DNA from: Clostridium sp.
GTDB taxonomy: Bacteria; Bacillota; Clostridia; Clostridiales; Clostridiaceae
Length of the DNA: 64,000 nt
Assembly (NCBI RefSeq): GCF_018372875.1
Contig: NZ_JAHAIF010000011.1
Coordinates: 6,797-70,796 of the forward strand
Reading direction: 5' to 3'
Shown here piece by piece: positions 35,906 to 44,384 of the stretch. The notes under the pieces are model-generated. The model was not told where the DNA came from, did no database searches, and worked only from the letters and a program-made list of their open reading frames with translations. Each line of letters opens with the position of its first letter. Within the stretch, counting starts at the first letter, position 1. The translations under genes were made by a program, and so were the position numbers.

Positions 35906-36658
35906 ATGAATAAATTAATCAATATTTTAAATCAAGGTGGTCATTTGGTAGTAACTAGTAGGCAAATTTCAGATGACTTTGAAAAGGAACATAGAAATGT
36001 TGTGAGAGATATAGAAACTTTAATTGCTAATATAGGGGGTGCTCAAAATTGTGCAGACCTATTTATAGAAGCTGAATATCAACATCCACAAAATAAACAA
36101 TTCTATAAAGAATATCTTTTAACTAGAGACGGATTTTCTCTTTTAGTAATGGGGTTTACTGGATCTAAAGCTTTGGAATGGAAGCTTAAATATATAGAAG
36201 CATTTAATAAGATGGAGCAAGCACTAAAAAATCAAACCAAGCCAACTTGTATAGAAGATGTACTTATTCAATCTTTACATGAAATGAAAGAAGTAAAGCA
36301 AACCGCATTAGAAGCAAAAGAAGAAGCACAAGATGTAAGAAATGATTTTGAAGATTTTAAAAAGGACTTGCCTTTAATAGGTGATGAACCTGAAGAATTA
36401 CAAGCTGTAGTAAGAAGAGCTGGAACAAAAGCTTTAGGTGGATATAACAGTCCGGCATACTGTGATAAATCACTTTCAAAGAAAGTATACAGAAATGTGT
36501 GGGACTACATAAAAGGTCAATTTAATGTAAAGAAATATAAAGCTATAAAAAGAAAGTATTTAAGTAAGGCCATAGAGTTAGCTGAATCATATAAAGCACC
36601 ATTTCATTTACAAGAAGAAATAGACATGATTAACAATCAGGGTAAGCTAGATGTTTAG
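35906..36658 (+). CDS. Rha-family phage regulatory protein with ORF6C domain
   Basis: 250 residues. The N-terminal Rha domain (LVVTSRQISDDFEKEHRNVVRDIE, YLLTRDGFSLLVMGFTG) is followed by a coiled region (about 125-150). The C-terminal ORF6C-like domain contains KVYRNVWDYIKGQFNVKKYK. Such proteins act as antirepressors or regulators of lytic growth. Ribosome site GGAGGACAAGCT. Confidence 0.9.
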   Translation: MNKLINILNQGGHLVVTSRQISDDFEKEHRNVVRDIETLIANIGGAQNCADLFIEAEYQHPQNKQFYKEYLLTRDGFSLLVMGFTGSKALEWKLKYIEAFNKMEQALKNQTKPTCIEDVLIQSLHEMKEVKQTALEAKEEAQDVRNDFEDFKKDLPLIGDEPEELQAVVRRAGTKALGGYNSPAYCDKSLSKKVYRNVWDYIKGQFNVKKYKAIKRKYLSKAIELAESYKAPFHLQEEIDMINNQGKLDV

Positions 36659-36670
36659 GCGGTATTTGAT

Positions 36671-36850
36671 ATGAGTAAAAGTTTATTAGAGAGATTTAAG
36701 AAGATCTATGAAGAAGGGACTGGATTAAGAGTAACAAGGAGTAACTTAGATAAGAAAGGCAACTTAACAGTTGGAATTGTTAATTCAGAAGGAAAAGAAT
36801 TATTCTGGTTACACGTTATAGAGCGTGATGGTCAAATCGAATGGTATTAG
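36671..36850 (+). CDS. Small early phage protein, unknown
   Basis: 59 residues: a short helix (LLERFKKIYEEG) followed by beta-like segments ending HVIERDGQIEWY. It lies 12 nt after the Rha-like gene. No family is recognised. Confidence 0.7.
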   Translation: MSKSLLERFKKIYEEGTGLRVTRSNLDKKGNLTVGIVNSEGKELFWLHVIERDGQIEWY

Positions 36851-36867
36851 AAAGAGAGGTAATTTAG

Positions 36868-37200
36868 ATGAATAAAGAAAAAGCATTAACACAATTAAAG
36901 GATTTATTGTATAGCTTTGAAAATTTTGAGGAAGTTGAAACAAAAAGTGAAGATGTACAAGCTTTAAAATATGCAGTTGATGAGTTAGAAAAAACTGCTC
37001 CTGAAGTAGAAGTTCAAGAGCAAATCAAATTTTATGATAACGGAAAATATATATATGAAAAAGATGCAGATAAAATTTGCATTGAGATTTTAAAAATTAT
37101 TCAAAAGTATCGAATTAATTTCGGCTTATCTAAAATGATACTAAAAAAATCTATTGATTTAATGGAGGATAATTCGTTTGTTAATATTGAGAACGAATAA
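36868..37200 (+). CDS. Early phage protein, unknown
   Basis: 110 residues, acidic and mostly helical (LTQLKDLLYSFENFEEVETK). No motif is recognised. AGAGAGG is upstream. Its 3' end overlaps the convergent gene at 37181-37732 by 20 nt. Confidence 0.7.
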   Translation: MNKEKALTQLKDLLYSFENFEEVETKSEDVQALKYAVDELEKTAPEVEVQEQIKFYDNGKYIYEKDADKICIEILKIIQKYRINFGLSKMILKKSIDLMEDNSFVNIENE

Positions 37201-37732
37201 ATTCTTCAGTTGTATTTAATATTAAATTTTCAGTATTACTATAGCTGTTTACGGTATGTTTCTTAGATACCAAGTCAGAACTAAATGCTGGATTTAAGGT
37301 GTACTTTTCTGTGAAAGTTTCACAGAAAGAAGTATAAGTTATAGTAACTTCTATTGGTTTAGAGTTAGGTTCAAATTCAACATATGTTGTTATAGCTTGA
37401 TTAGGAGCAAGTACAGTATTAGCTATATTAGCAAAAGGTTCATTAAACCTATCGATTTCAAATCCTAACTTTTTAGAGAATGAAATGGACTTTATTATTC
37501 CAGCAGTGTTTCCATAGTTTTTTACAATAATATATTTATTACGCTTGGAAATATGTATGTAATTTAGAGATATAGCTATATATGGTCTGTTACTTTCTTT
37601 TTGAATTTTATTACTTTGTTTTAGTGTGGCTACGGCAATAAAAATAGAAATTATAGATGTTATTGAAGTAGCTAGCATAGATATTATTTCAATTTTATTT
37701 TCAGTAGATAGAGAAATAAACCAATCAAACAT
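37181..37732 (-). CDS. Leftward membrane-anchored accessory protein in the early region
   Basis: 183 residues on the strand opposite to all surrounding early genes. An N-terminal hydrophobic segment (about 17-37) precedes a soluble domain with NRPYIAISLNYIHI, KNYGNTAGIIKSI and APNQAITTYVEF, which looks like an extracytoplasmic or Ig-like beta fold. No named family is recognised. It has an AAAGGGGGTG ribosome site and its own promoter, so it could be expressed in the lysogen, for example as an exclusion or host-fitness gene. Confidence 0.75.
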   Translation of the reverse strand: MFDWFISLSTENKIEIISMLATSITSIISIFIAVATLKQSNKIQKESNRPYIAISLNYIHISKRNKYIIVKNYGNTAGIIKSISFSKKLGFEIDRFNEPFANIANTVLAPNQAITTYVEFEPNSKPIEVTITYTSFCETFTEKYTLNPAFSSDLVSKKHTVNSYSNTENLILNTTEEFIRSQY

Positions 37733-37756
37733 AAAAAAACACCCCCTTTCAACATA

Positions 37757-37786
37757 ATATTACCATATGTTAAGGGGCGATGACAA
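37757..37786 (-). promoter_or_regulatory. Leftward promoter of the accessory membrane protein
   Basis: On the minus strand TTGTCA (37781-37786) and an extended -10, TGgTAATAT (37757-37765), are separated by 18 nt. This is independent of the phage early promoter. Confidence 0.6.
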
Positions 37787-37801
37787 AAGGAGGTAGTTTA
37801 A

Positions 37802-37990
37802 ATGAATGAAATGGGAAGAGTTGTTTTATCTATTACATCTATGTTATTTCAATCATTGTTTATAATAATTGGACTAGTTAGTTATTCAGATAGTAGAAGA
37901 AGAATAGATAAAATTAGGTTTACTTTTTTAACATTAGGTAGTGTATTTACTTTAATATTCGTAGTAAATGAGGTGTTCGCATATGTGTAA
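37802..37990 (+). CDS. Small two-helix membrane protein
   Basis: 62 residues with hydrophobic segments at about 7-27 and 42-60 joined by a basic loop (DSRRRIDKIR). AAAGGAGG lies upstream of the ATG. It overlaps the next small gene by 8 nt. Unknown function. Confidence 0.7.
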   Translation: MNEMGRVVLSITSMLFQSLFIIIGLVSYSDSRRRIDKIRFTFLTLGSVFTLIFVVNEVFAYV

Positions 37991-38144
37991 ATCAAAAAGG
38001 TTAAAGGATTTAAAAATTAGACACATAGTACTTTTAAATGACTATGGATATGATTATCAAGAATTTTTATTCGTAAAAAAAGATGCAGAAAGCTACACAT
38101 TTTATCATGTACCTACTAATAAAGAAGTTACATTAAGGAGATGA
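37983..38144 (+). CDS. Small phage protein, unknown
   Basis: 53 residues, basic N-terminus (MCKSKRLKDLKIRHIV), then a beta-like segment with FLFVKKDAESYTFYHV. The start overlaps the end of the preceding gene. No family is recognised. Confidence 0.6.
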   Translation: MCKSKRLKDLKIRHIVLLNDYGYDYQEFLFVKKDAESYTFYHVPTNKEVTLRR

Positions 38145-38148
38145 AAAA

Positions 38149-38310
38149 GTGAAAGATGTACTAATAATAATTAACGATTCAGATAGTGCTAGAAAAATAG
38201 CAAAGAAGGTTGAGGAGTTATATCTAGATCCTATTACTCCATTAACAAAAGAAAAGGCTTTAAGAGAAGCAGTACGCCAATACCAAGAATCTCTTAAAGC
38301 ACAAAAATAA
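38149..38310 (+). CDS. Small phage protein, unknown
   Basis: 53 residues from a GTG with AAGGAGATG upstream. Helical and charged: SARKIAKKVEELYLDP, then TKEKALREAVRQYQESL. It begins 4 nt after the preceding stop. No family is recognised. Confidence 0.6.
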   Translation: MKDVLIIINDSDSARKIAKKVEELYLDPITPLTKEKALREAVRQYQESLKAQK

Positions 38311-38361
38311 TTATGAAAAACATCAATTTATATTATAGCACATTTACCTGGAGGTGAGGAG

Positions 38362-39261
38362 TTGGCTGATAATAAAAAATATTACTATTTAAAGCTAAAC
38401 GAAAATTTTTTTGAAAGAGAAGAGATAAAAATAATTGAGGCACAACCTAACGGATATGAATATTCAAACATACTTCTAAAGATGTATTTAAAGTCTTTAA
38501 AAAGAGATGGAAAACTAATGGTTACGAATCTAATACCTTATAGTGTAGAAACGCTTTCAAAGGTACTTGGACACAATGTAGATACTGTTAGAAATGCAAT
38601 AAAAGTTTTTGAGGAATTTAAGCTGGTAGAAATTTTAGATAATGGAGCAATATATCTTCTAGATATTCAAAATTTTATTGGAAAATCTTCTACAGAAGCA
38701 GATAGAAAACGAGAACAGAGAGCTAGGATAGAAGAAGAAAAGAAGCTTTTAAAAGAACAAAAGTCTAATGAAGTTGAATTATTGATTGAAGATAAAAAAG
38801 AGGACAAAAGTCCGGACAAATGTCCGAAATTAAATAAAAAACCAAGTAAAATAGCCGTTTCAGATGAAGAAAAAGGACAAATGTCCGACAAATGTTCACG
38901 AGAGACAGAGATAGAGACAGAGATAGAGACAGAGATACAACAACAGATAGTAAAAATAGTTAAGTGTGAAGATGCAGAAGCAAAAACTATTTTAAAGACT
39001 GTAAGAAAATATCATAAAAATAAAGATGTTGTTGCTGTTGTATTAGATAAGCTAAATATAATTTCTAATGGCAATTTCAATAATACAATTGGAGCTTTAG
39101 TATCAGCTATCAAGGAAGATTGGACTAGAAGTTCATCTAATAACACTAAAACATCAGGTTTCTGTAACTTTGAGGGTAGAGATTACCAAAATGGTTATGG
39201 AGGATTAACCTATGAAGATTTAGAGGAACAGTTAGTATATGGAATGGATGAGGAGGAATAG
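38362..39261 (+). CDS. Phage replisome organizer
   Basis: 299 residues. The N-terminal winged-helix domain (YYYLKLNENFFEREEIKIIE, SVETLSKVLGHNVDTVRNAI) is typical of phage replisome organizers that bind the phage origin and recruit the helicase loader. A charged middle contains several CP/DK repeats. The TTG start has GGAGG 7 nt upstream. Origin iterons were not evident in the coding sequence. Confidence 0.88.
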   Translation: MADNKKYYYLKLNENFFEREEIKIIEAQPNGYEYSNILLKMYLKSLKRDGKLMVTNLIPYSVETLSKVLGHNVDTVRNAIKVFEEFKLVEILDNGAIYLLDIQNFIGKSSTEADRKREQRARIEEEKKLLKEQKSNEVELLIEDKKEDKSPDKCPKLNKKPSKIAVSDEEKGQMSDKCSRETEIETEIETEIQQQIVKIVKCEDAEAKTILKTVRKYHKNKDVVAVVLDKLNIISNGNFNNTIGALVSAIKEDWTRSSSNNTKTSGFCNFEGRDYQNGYGGLTYEDLEEQLVYGMDEEE

Positions 39262-39264
39262 TAG

Positions 39265-40290
39265 ATGAAAGCCATTGTTAATAGTGAATCATTAATTTAT
39301 CTTAACAAGCTTTTAAATGTGGATTACTACCAAATTAATGTGCAAAAAGATGGGATTAGATTATTGGCTACCAAAGAATTAAAAGATACATTTTATCAAG
39401 TGATTTTAACTGAAAATACATTCGGAAATGAAGAAGAAGGAAAGATCCTAATACCTAAAGAAGCAATTAAATTATTGCCTAAGAAAGAGCCTTGTTTAGT
39501 TGGTGATTATTATATATCTACCCAGAATCAAAAAATATCATTTAATGAAGCTGAAGAATTTACGGAATTAATAGAGTTTAACAATACTAAAGAATGTAAG
39601 TGTATACCAAACTTTGATTTTTTAATGGAATGTAAATATGCACTAGAAAAAAGCGATATTAGACCACAGCTTAGTTCGATATGTATAGATGAAAATAATT
39701 TTGTTGCTATGGATGGATATAGAATGGGTATAAGAAGTATTAATGAGATTATTACGGAAAATAGAATTTTAATACCAGAAGAAGTTGTTAATATTCTAAA
39801 GAAAATAAAGGGTACAAGCATAGCAACTATTCAGGAGAACAATGAATTTGTGAAAATTTGCTTTGGAAGAATAACAATAGTTTATAAGAAGAGTGAATTA
39901 AAGTATGTAAACTGGAGAGCCTTGATTAGTGATGTTAAGAAGAATATAAAAATAACATTAAATTCGGATGATATTAAGTTTGTATTATCTCAATATATCA
40001 AGTTATATCGTGGGTATGGAAGTATAGTAATTTTTAACATCAACAATAAAAGAAGTTATATAAAATCTTCTAAAGCAAATGAAGGAATTATAAAATTTGA
40101 AAGATATATAAGTGCAGAGTTAGAGGGAGAAGAAATAGAGTTTGGGATTAATGCACAATATTTATTAGATGCACTAAAGTACCATGATTCTAATTGTACG
40201 CTTTATATGTCATCACCAGTTAATCCTATTGTACTTGAAAGTAAAAATAAGACAGATATGATTTTGCCAGTAAGATTATTAAAGTATTAA
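39265..40290 (+). CDS. Phage-encoded beta-clamp (DnaN-like) protein
   Basis: 341 residues. Clamp-like features are CKYALEKSDIRPQLSSICID, FVAMDGYRMGIRSI at mid-protein (as in the DnaN AtDGHRLa motif) and a C-terminal YMSSPVNPIVLES...MILPVRLLKY, matching the beta-clamp end. It begins 3 nt after the replisome organizer, so it probably acts in phage DNA replication by holding the polymerase on DNA. The sequence is divergent, but the pattern is clear. Confidence 0.78.
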   Translation: MKAIVNSESLIYLNKLLNVDYYQINVQKDGIRLLATKELKDTFYQVILTENTFGNEEEGKILIPKEAIKLLPKKEPCLVGDYYISTQNQKISFNEAEEFTELIEFNNTKECKCIPNFDFLMECKYALEKSDIRPQLSSICIDENNFVAMDGYRMGIRSINEIITENRILIPEEVVNILKKIKGTSIATIQENNEFVKICFGRITIVYKKSELKYVNWRALISDVKKNIKITLNSDDIKFVLSQYIKLYRGYGSIVIFNINNKRSYIKSSKANEGIIKFERYISAELEGEEIEFGINAQYLLDALKYHDSNCTLYMSSPVNPIVLESKNKTDMILPVRLLKY

Positions 40291-40380
40291 AAATATATAA
40301 GAATAGGAGCAAATCCAGCAATACTTATATGCTCTTATTATCATATGATAATCAATTGATATAGAAGGAAGGTAGTAACC

Positions 40381-41418
40381 ATGGAATATGTTAATGATAT
40401 AAACATAAATGAGGCAATGATTCACATTTTGGATAATAACGCTGTAGAGCCGATATTAAACAACTATAAATTAGAGTTAGAAGAAGATACCTATAAGTTT
40501 TTATATAAGCATATAGAGAAATGTTTAAATGATGAAGAACTTAAGTATGCAAAGTTTAGTTATGAAAGAAATGTTGTAAAAGAAATAACTCAAGACTATT
40601 TAAATGGAACTGATAGCGATTTTATAAATCTGTCAAAGGATCTAGCAAAACAATTATTCGCAATAATGAAGGGAAATGTTAATATTCCATCCTGTGATTT
40701 GATAGTAGTATCTATAATTACAGACCAAGGTCCTATGATAGCAATATTAAAAATGGATTATGTAAATAACTTTACTCATGAGGTTGAGTTTATAGATGGT
40801 GAGATAGGTGTAAAGCTAGTAAGTCAATTAGCTGGATTACCTAGAAGTGGCCATAAAATACAGAAAGCAGCTTTTATAAAGCCAGTAAGAGAATCAGATT
40901 CATTCAATTTGTATGTACTAGATAGACAAGGTAAAAGACAAGGGGAGGATGAATATGGAGCTAATTATTTCATGAATAACTTCTTAGGATGTGAAGTTGT
41001 AGTAAATGATAGAGATAATACAAAGCGATTTTTAAATGCGACGGAGAGCTTTGTAAGGAGATATATTTCTGAAGATGCTTATTTAGCTGAGAAGGTAAGA
41101 AGTTTAACGAGAGAAGCTCTACAAAATGATGAAAATATAAATATAAGGGAAGTATCAGAAAAGTTATTCAATGGAAATGAAGAGTTTAAGGATTCCTACA
41201 ATGTCTTTATGGCTGGTAATTGCGAAGAAGAGTTTAGAGTAGACGAGCGATACGTTGATAAAAAGCTTAAAAGAATAAGATTAAAAATTGATAAAGATAT
41301 TGATTTATATATAACAGAAGAATCATATAAAGATTCAAGTAAGTTTGAAATCAAACGTAATGGAGACGGAAGTATTGATATGATAATTAAACATGTAATT
41401 AATTATATTCAAAAATAA
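40381..41418 (+). CDS. NdpA/YejK-like nucleoid-associated protein
   Basis: 345 residues matching the 37-kDa nucleoid-associated family: DININEAMIHILDNN at the N-terminus, LFAIMKGNVNIPSCDLIVV, and HKIQKAAFIKP followed by a YVLDRQ segment. The host homologue associates with the nucleoid; here it may organise phage DNA or modify host chromatin. Ribosome site AAGGAAGG. Confidence 0.78.
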   Translation: MEYVNDININEAMIHILDNNAVEPILNNYKLELEEDTYKFLYKHIEKCLNDEELKYAKFSYERNVVKEITQDYLNGTDSDFINLSKDLAKQLFAIMKGNVNIPSCDLIVVSIITDQGPMIAILKMDYVNNFTHEVEFIDGEIGVKLVSQLAGLPRSGHKIQKAAFIKPVRESDSFNLYVLDRQGKRQGEDEYGANYFMNNFLGCEVVVNDRDNTKRFLNATESFVRRYISEDAYLAEKVRSLTREALQNDENINIREVSEKLFNGNEEFKDSYNVFMAGNCEEEFRVDERYVDKKLKRIRLKIDKDIDLYITEESYKDSSKFEIKRNGDGSIDMIIKHVINYIQK

Positions 41419-41446
41419 GTCGTAATTGCAAGAAAGTGAGAACTAT

Positions 41447-41671
41447 ATGGTTTATAGATTTAATAAGGAAAAATTCAATAAAAAAGCTGATAGAAGTGTT
41501 AAAAAGATATTATCTAAACATTTGGATTATATAGATGGATTAGAAGTTAAATTTGAAGATGGAGCGAAGTGGGGAATAGTCGACAGATATGTTATAGCAA
41601 AAGAACAATATTGTTTATATCCAGTTAGCAAAGAATGGTGTGTTACAGAAGAACAATTGAGTCTAGTGTAA
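41447..41671 (+). CDS. Small phage protein, unknown
   Basis: 74 residues from ATG 41447 (AAAGTGAG upstream), beginning MVYRFNKEKFNKKADRSVKK. A compact mixed fold with SKEWCVTEEQL near the end. No family is recognised. An upstream TTG (41426) is a less likely start. Confidence 0.6.
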   Translation: MVYRFNKEKFNKKADRSVKKILSKHLDYIDGLEVKFEDGAKWGIVDRYVIAKEQYCLYPVSKEWCVTEEQLSLV

Positions 41672-41701
41672 AGTGTAGAAAGTATGGAGGAGAGTGCAAA
41701 A

Positions 41702-41851
41702 GTGAAAAATAAAGTTTTAGTTCATGGTGTGTTTTTATATAAATGTGAAAAATGTGGGTGTATGGAACCTATGTATTTAGAAAAAGGTGTGGAAAGCCTA
41801 TATTCTTTAAAGATGTTTAACTTATACTATGTAGAAAGTACGAGGAAGTGA
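41702..41851 (+). CDS. Small CxxC protein
   Basis: 49 residues from GTG (GGAGG upstream) with KCEKCGCMEPMY, a possible zinc-binding knuckle. Overlaps the next start by one to four bases. Unknown function. Confidence 0.55.
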   Translation: MKNKVLVHGVFLYKCEKCGCMEPMYLEKGVESLYSLKMFNLYYVESTRK

Positions 41852-42054
41852 TGTTAATGAAAATAGGTAATCTGGATATGCATTGTGGAGATTGTAAAAT
41901 AATTGATTATTGTGATGAGCCTTATTCAGAAATATGTATTTGTGGAGAGTTAAGATTTAAGGATGTTGAAGAAGATAGGTTTATTGAGTTAGCAGAAACA
42001 TCAAAAAGAAAATCAAAACAAGCAATAATCAATGATGTTTATAAAAGATTATAA
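41851..42054 (+). CDS. Small cysteine-rich phage protein
   Basis: About 67 residues. Six Cys in MHCGDCKIIDYCDEPYSE and ICICGELRF suggest a zinc or iron-sulfur site, followed by a helical basic tail. Three closely spaced starts are possible; ATG 41851 overlaps the preceding stop. No family is recognised. Confidence 0.58.
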   Translation: MLMKIGNLDMHCGDCKIIDYCDEPYSEICICGELRFKDVEEDRFIELAETSKRKSKQAIINDVYKRL

Positions 42055-42082
42055 TACGTAATACTAAGAAAGGAATAAGTAA

Positions 42083-42268
42083 ATGGAAGCAAGATTAATA
42101 GGTAAAAACAAGACTCGTGTAAAGCTTAGTAATAAAAAAGAAAAGTCTATTATAGAACAACTTAAATTCTTAGGAGCTATACCAACTAAAGAAAGTATTA
42201 AGTTTACTTATTTTGAATTTGATGGAGATATTGCAACAACAGCTAAAAATTTTGGGTTAGCATACTAA
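42083..42268 (+). CDS. Small phage protein, unknown
   Basis: 61 residues, basic N-terminus (MEARLIGKNKTRVKLSNKKE), then FLGAIPTKESIKFTYFEFDG. AGAAAGGAA is upstream. No family is recognised. Confidence 0.6.
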   Translation: MEARLIGKNKTRVKLSNKKEKSIIEQLKFLGAIPTKESIKFTYFEFDGDIATTAKNFGLAY

Positions 42269-42329
42269 GAAAGGTGAAGTTGAGAACAAGCATTAATCTA
42301 AAATACAACATAGTAAGGATGTAGTTAGC

Positions 42330-42599
42330 TTGCAAGATATAATATTTAAACAGGTTGATAAGAAAAATGAATATGATTTTATTACAGCTTGGGACAAGCT
42401 TTTTGAAGGATATATTATAACTAGTTTAAATACTAAACATAGTTATAAATTACTAAAAGTTGAATCTGGTATAGTTAAACTTAAATTCTTTAATACTATA
42501 ACGGCCATGTGGCAAACGACAGATTATTTATTAACTAAAGAGATATTTGGAAAGTGGTATGTTACAGCATATAGCAGCATAGGAGAGGAATGCTCATGA
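42330..42599 (+). CDS. Small phage protein, unknown
   Basis: 89 residues from a TTG start (AAGGATG upstream). Contains DKLFEGYIITSLNTKHSYKL and several aromatic beta-like segments. The stop overlaps the next start (ATGA). No family is recognised. Confidence 0.6.
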   Translation: MQDIIFKQVDKKNEYDFITAWDKLFEGYIITSLNTKHSYKLLKVESGIVKLKFFNTITAMWQTTDYLLTKEIFGKWYVTAYSSIGEECS

Positions 42600-42880
42600 A
42601 GATAGATGAAGATAAGTTTAGAAAGTTTTGCGAGGATAATAATGTTGATAAGAATAACGAAAATGTATTAAGAAAGTTATGTTATTTAGTAGCCAATAAT
42701 GAAATTATTATGACAACAATAGAAGAAGATCTTATGAATATATCTAAATTTAGTAGAACCAAAGACAAAGTAAAATATTTAAGAGATAAGGGATATACTC
42801 AAGAAAAAGTTGGAGAAATGCTTAAAATTTCACGTAGACAAGTACAAAGGATAGAAAACAAGTTAAAGAATAAAATGTGA
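42596..42880 (+). CDS. Sigma-70 region 4-like HTH regulator
   Basis: 94 residues. The C-terminal half holds a helix-turn-helix, YLRDKGYTQEKVGEMLKISR followed by RQVQRIENKL, like sigma region 4 or an ArpU-type late regulator. It is the last gene before a terminator at the early/late boundary, a typical place for a late-gene activator. Confidence 0.7.
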   Translation: MKIDEDKFRKFCEDNNVDKNNENVLRKLCYLVANNEIIMTTIEEDLMNISKFSRTKDKVKYLRDKGYTQEKVGEMLKISRRQVQRIENKLKNKM

Positions 42881-42884
42881 AGTA

Positions 42885-42917
42885 TTAAAAAGGGATAGAA
42901 AAAAACTATCTCTTTTT
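42885..42917 (+). terminator. Terminator at the end of the early operon
   Basis: A stem AGGGATAG / CTATCTCT (one G-T) with a poly-A loop, followed by seven T. Confidence 0.8.
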
Positions 42918-43070
42918 TTAAAATGTCGCCTAAAATGTCGTGTTCAAAAGTTTTAAAATGTTTTAAAATATATTCAAATGAGTAATTAAGTAAAAATATT
43001 AATTATATTTCTTATAGAAATGTCCACTTTTATGGTATGGAATAACTATATCTTTTTTTAGGAGGAATAT

Positions 43071-43487
43071 ATGCTTGATAAAGAAAAAGTTAAGGAAATG
43101 TATTTAAAAGGGTATAGTGCTACAGACATTGCAAAAAGCCTTAATGCATCAAAGCATGCAGTACAAAAGTGCATACAAAGAAACATGAGATTGTTGAAGA
43201 AAAGCCATGATGCAGCAAAAGCGTTTAATAAAGAAGTTGAAAAGGTAACTAGGCGTGAAGCAAGGCAACATATGAGTGATAAAGAGTTTATAAGAAGGAA
43301 TAAATCTATTTATAAAACAAATGAGAATGGAGATATAGTATTAAATAAAGCTATATCTGGAATAGTAAGTTTTGATACTCCTAGAAGATTTGTAAATGAG
43401 TTTAGCAGTGGAAGAATAGATAAAAATATAAAGAAGTCAGGATATAGAAAATCAGAATATAGAAAGAAAGAGGAACTATTTTCATAG
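43071..43487 (+). CDS. HTH DNA-binding phage protein
   Basis: 138 residues. The N-terminal helix-turn-helix VKEMYLKGYSATDIAKSLNA followed by SKHAVQKCIQRN is like resolvase or sigma region 4 folds. The remainder is basic. AGGAGG lies upstream. First gene of the block leading into the late operon; likely a regulator. Confidence 0.72.
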   Translation: MLDKEKVKEMYLKGYSATDIAKSLNASKHAVQKCIQRNMRLLKKSHDAAKAFNKEVEKVTRREARQHMSDKEFIRRNKSIYKTNENGDIVLNKAISGIVSFDTPRRFVNEFSSGRIDKNIKKSGYRKSEYRKKEELFS

Positions 43488-43517
43488 TTCTTTTTTTATT
43501 AGAAAGAAGGTGAGTAG

Positions 43518-43739
43518 ATGGAAAATATTTATGTGATTTTAATTTGTAAGAAGTGTAGAAAATCAAACATTTTATTAGAAAATGAAGTTGAAGATACAAA
43601 AAGGGATAATAAATACTTAGCATGTGCTCATTGTGGCAGCAAGAAATTTGTTAGGGAAAAAGCAACTAACAATATTAGAGATTGTATGAAAGAAAGAAGT
43701 TATAAAAGAAGTGGAGGAGCATTAAGGCAGGTGGAATAA
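43518..43739 (+). CDS. Zinc-ribbon phage protein
   Basis: 73 residues with CKKCRKSN and CAHCGSKKF, forming a two-knuckle zinc ribbon, and a basic tail. The stop immediately precedes the recombinase ATG. It may bind nucleic acid. Confidence 0.7.
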   Translation: MENIYVILICKKCRKSNILLENEVEDTKRDNKYLACAHCGSKKFVREKATNNIRDCMKERSYKRSGGALRQVE

Positions 43740-44384
43740 ATGAAAAAAAGAGATTGGGAAAAAGGGTCAGCAAATCCTATTCCAGATTCTAAGTATGAAA
43801 GATATAAAGAAAAATTAGTTGAATTAAGTATAGAATATCCAGAGAGAAATTTAATGTTATTTTTACTAGCTAGAGCAACTGGATATAGAATGCAAGACAT
43901 AATAGAATTGACTGTTGGAGAAATAAAAGATGCATTAGATAAAGGATATTTTGAAATTCAAGAGCAAAAGCAGTACAAGCAATGGCAAAGTGAAGTCGCT
44001 AAAAATCCTAATAGAAAAAAGCCAAAGAAAAGAGTTGCTAAGATTGGACCGACATTAGAGAAACATTTAAAACAATATCTCAAGGGAAAGAAAAGGTCGG
44101 AATTTGCATTTCCTAGCAAAAAAGGGAATGGAAATGAAGCATTAACACAAAAATCTTATAGCGATAAATTAAAAGAAGTTGGCATTGCTATCGGATTAGA
44201 ACATATTACAGGACATAGTCCAAGAAAAACATACGCTACTAAAATTTACAATGAAACTAAGGGGAATTTAGAAGCGGTAAGAATAGCATTAGGACATAAG
44301 AGTATTGAAGAAACTAAAAGATATTTAGGATTAAAAGAACAAATGGCAAAAGATGCTGCAAGAATAGCTGATTCAGGAATATAA
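43740..44384 (+). CDS. Second tyrosine-recombinase-family protein
   Basis: 214 residues, catalytic-domain-only. Arg in TGYRMQDIIEL, His-x-x-Arg in HSPRKTYAT, His in LGHKSIEET and Tyr in KRYLGLKEQ are all present, so it may be active. It lacks the N-terminal arm-binding domain of the true integrase at 33191. Its place just before the packaging genes is seen in some Firmicute phages. A role in late transcription control or genome resolution is possible. Confidence 0.85.
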   Translation: MKKRDWEKGSANPIPDSKYERYKEKLVELSIEYPERNLMLFLLARATGYRMQDIIELTVGEIKDALDKGYFEIQEQKQYKQWQSEVAKNPNRKKPKKRVAKIGPTLEKHLKQYLKGKKRSEFAFPSKKGNGNEALTQKSYSDKLKEVGIAIGLEHITGHSPRKTYATKIYNETKGNLEAVRIALGHKSIEETKRYLGLKEQMAKDAARIADSGI

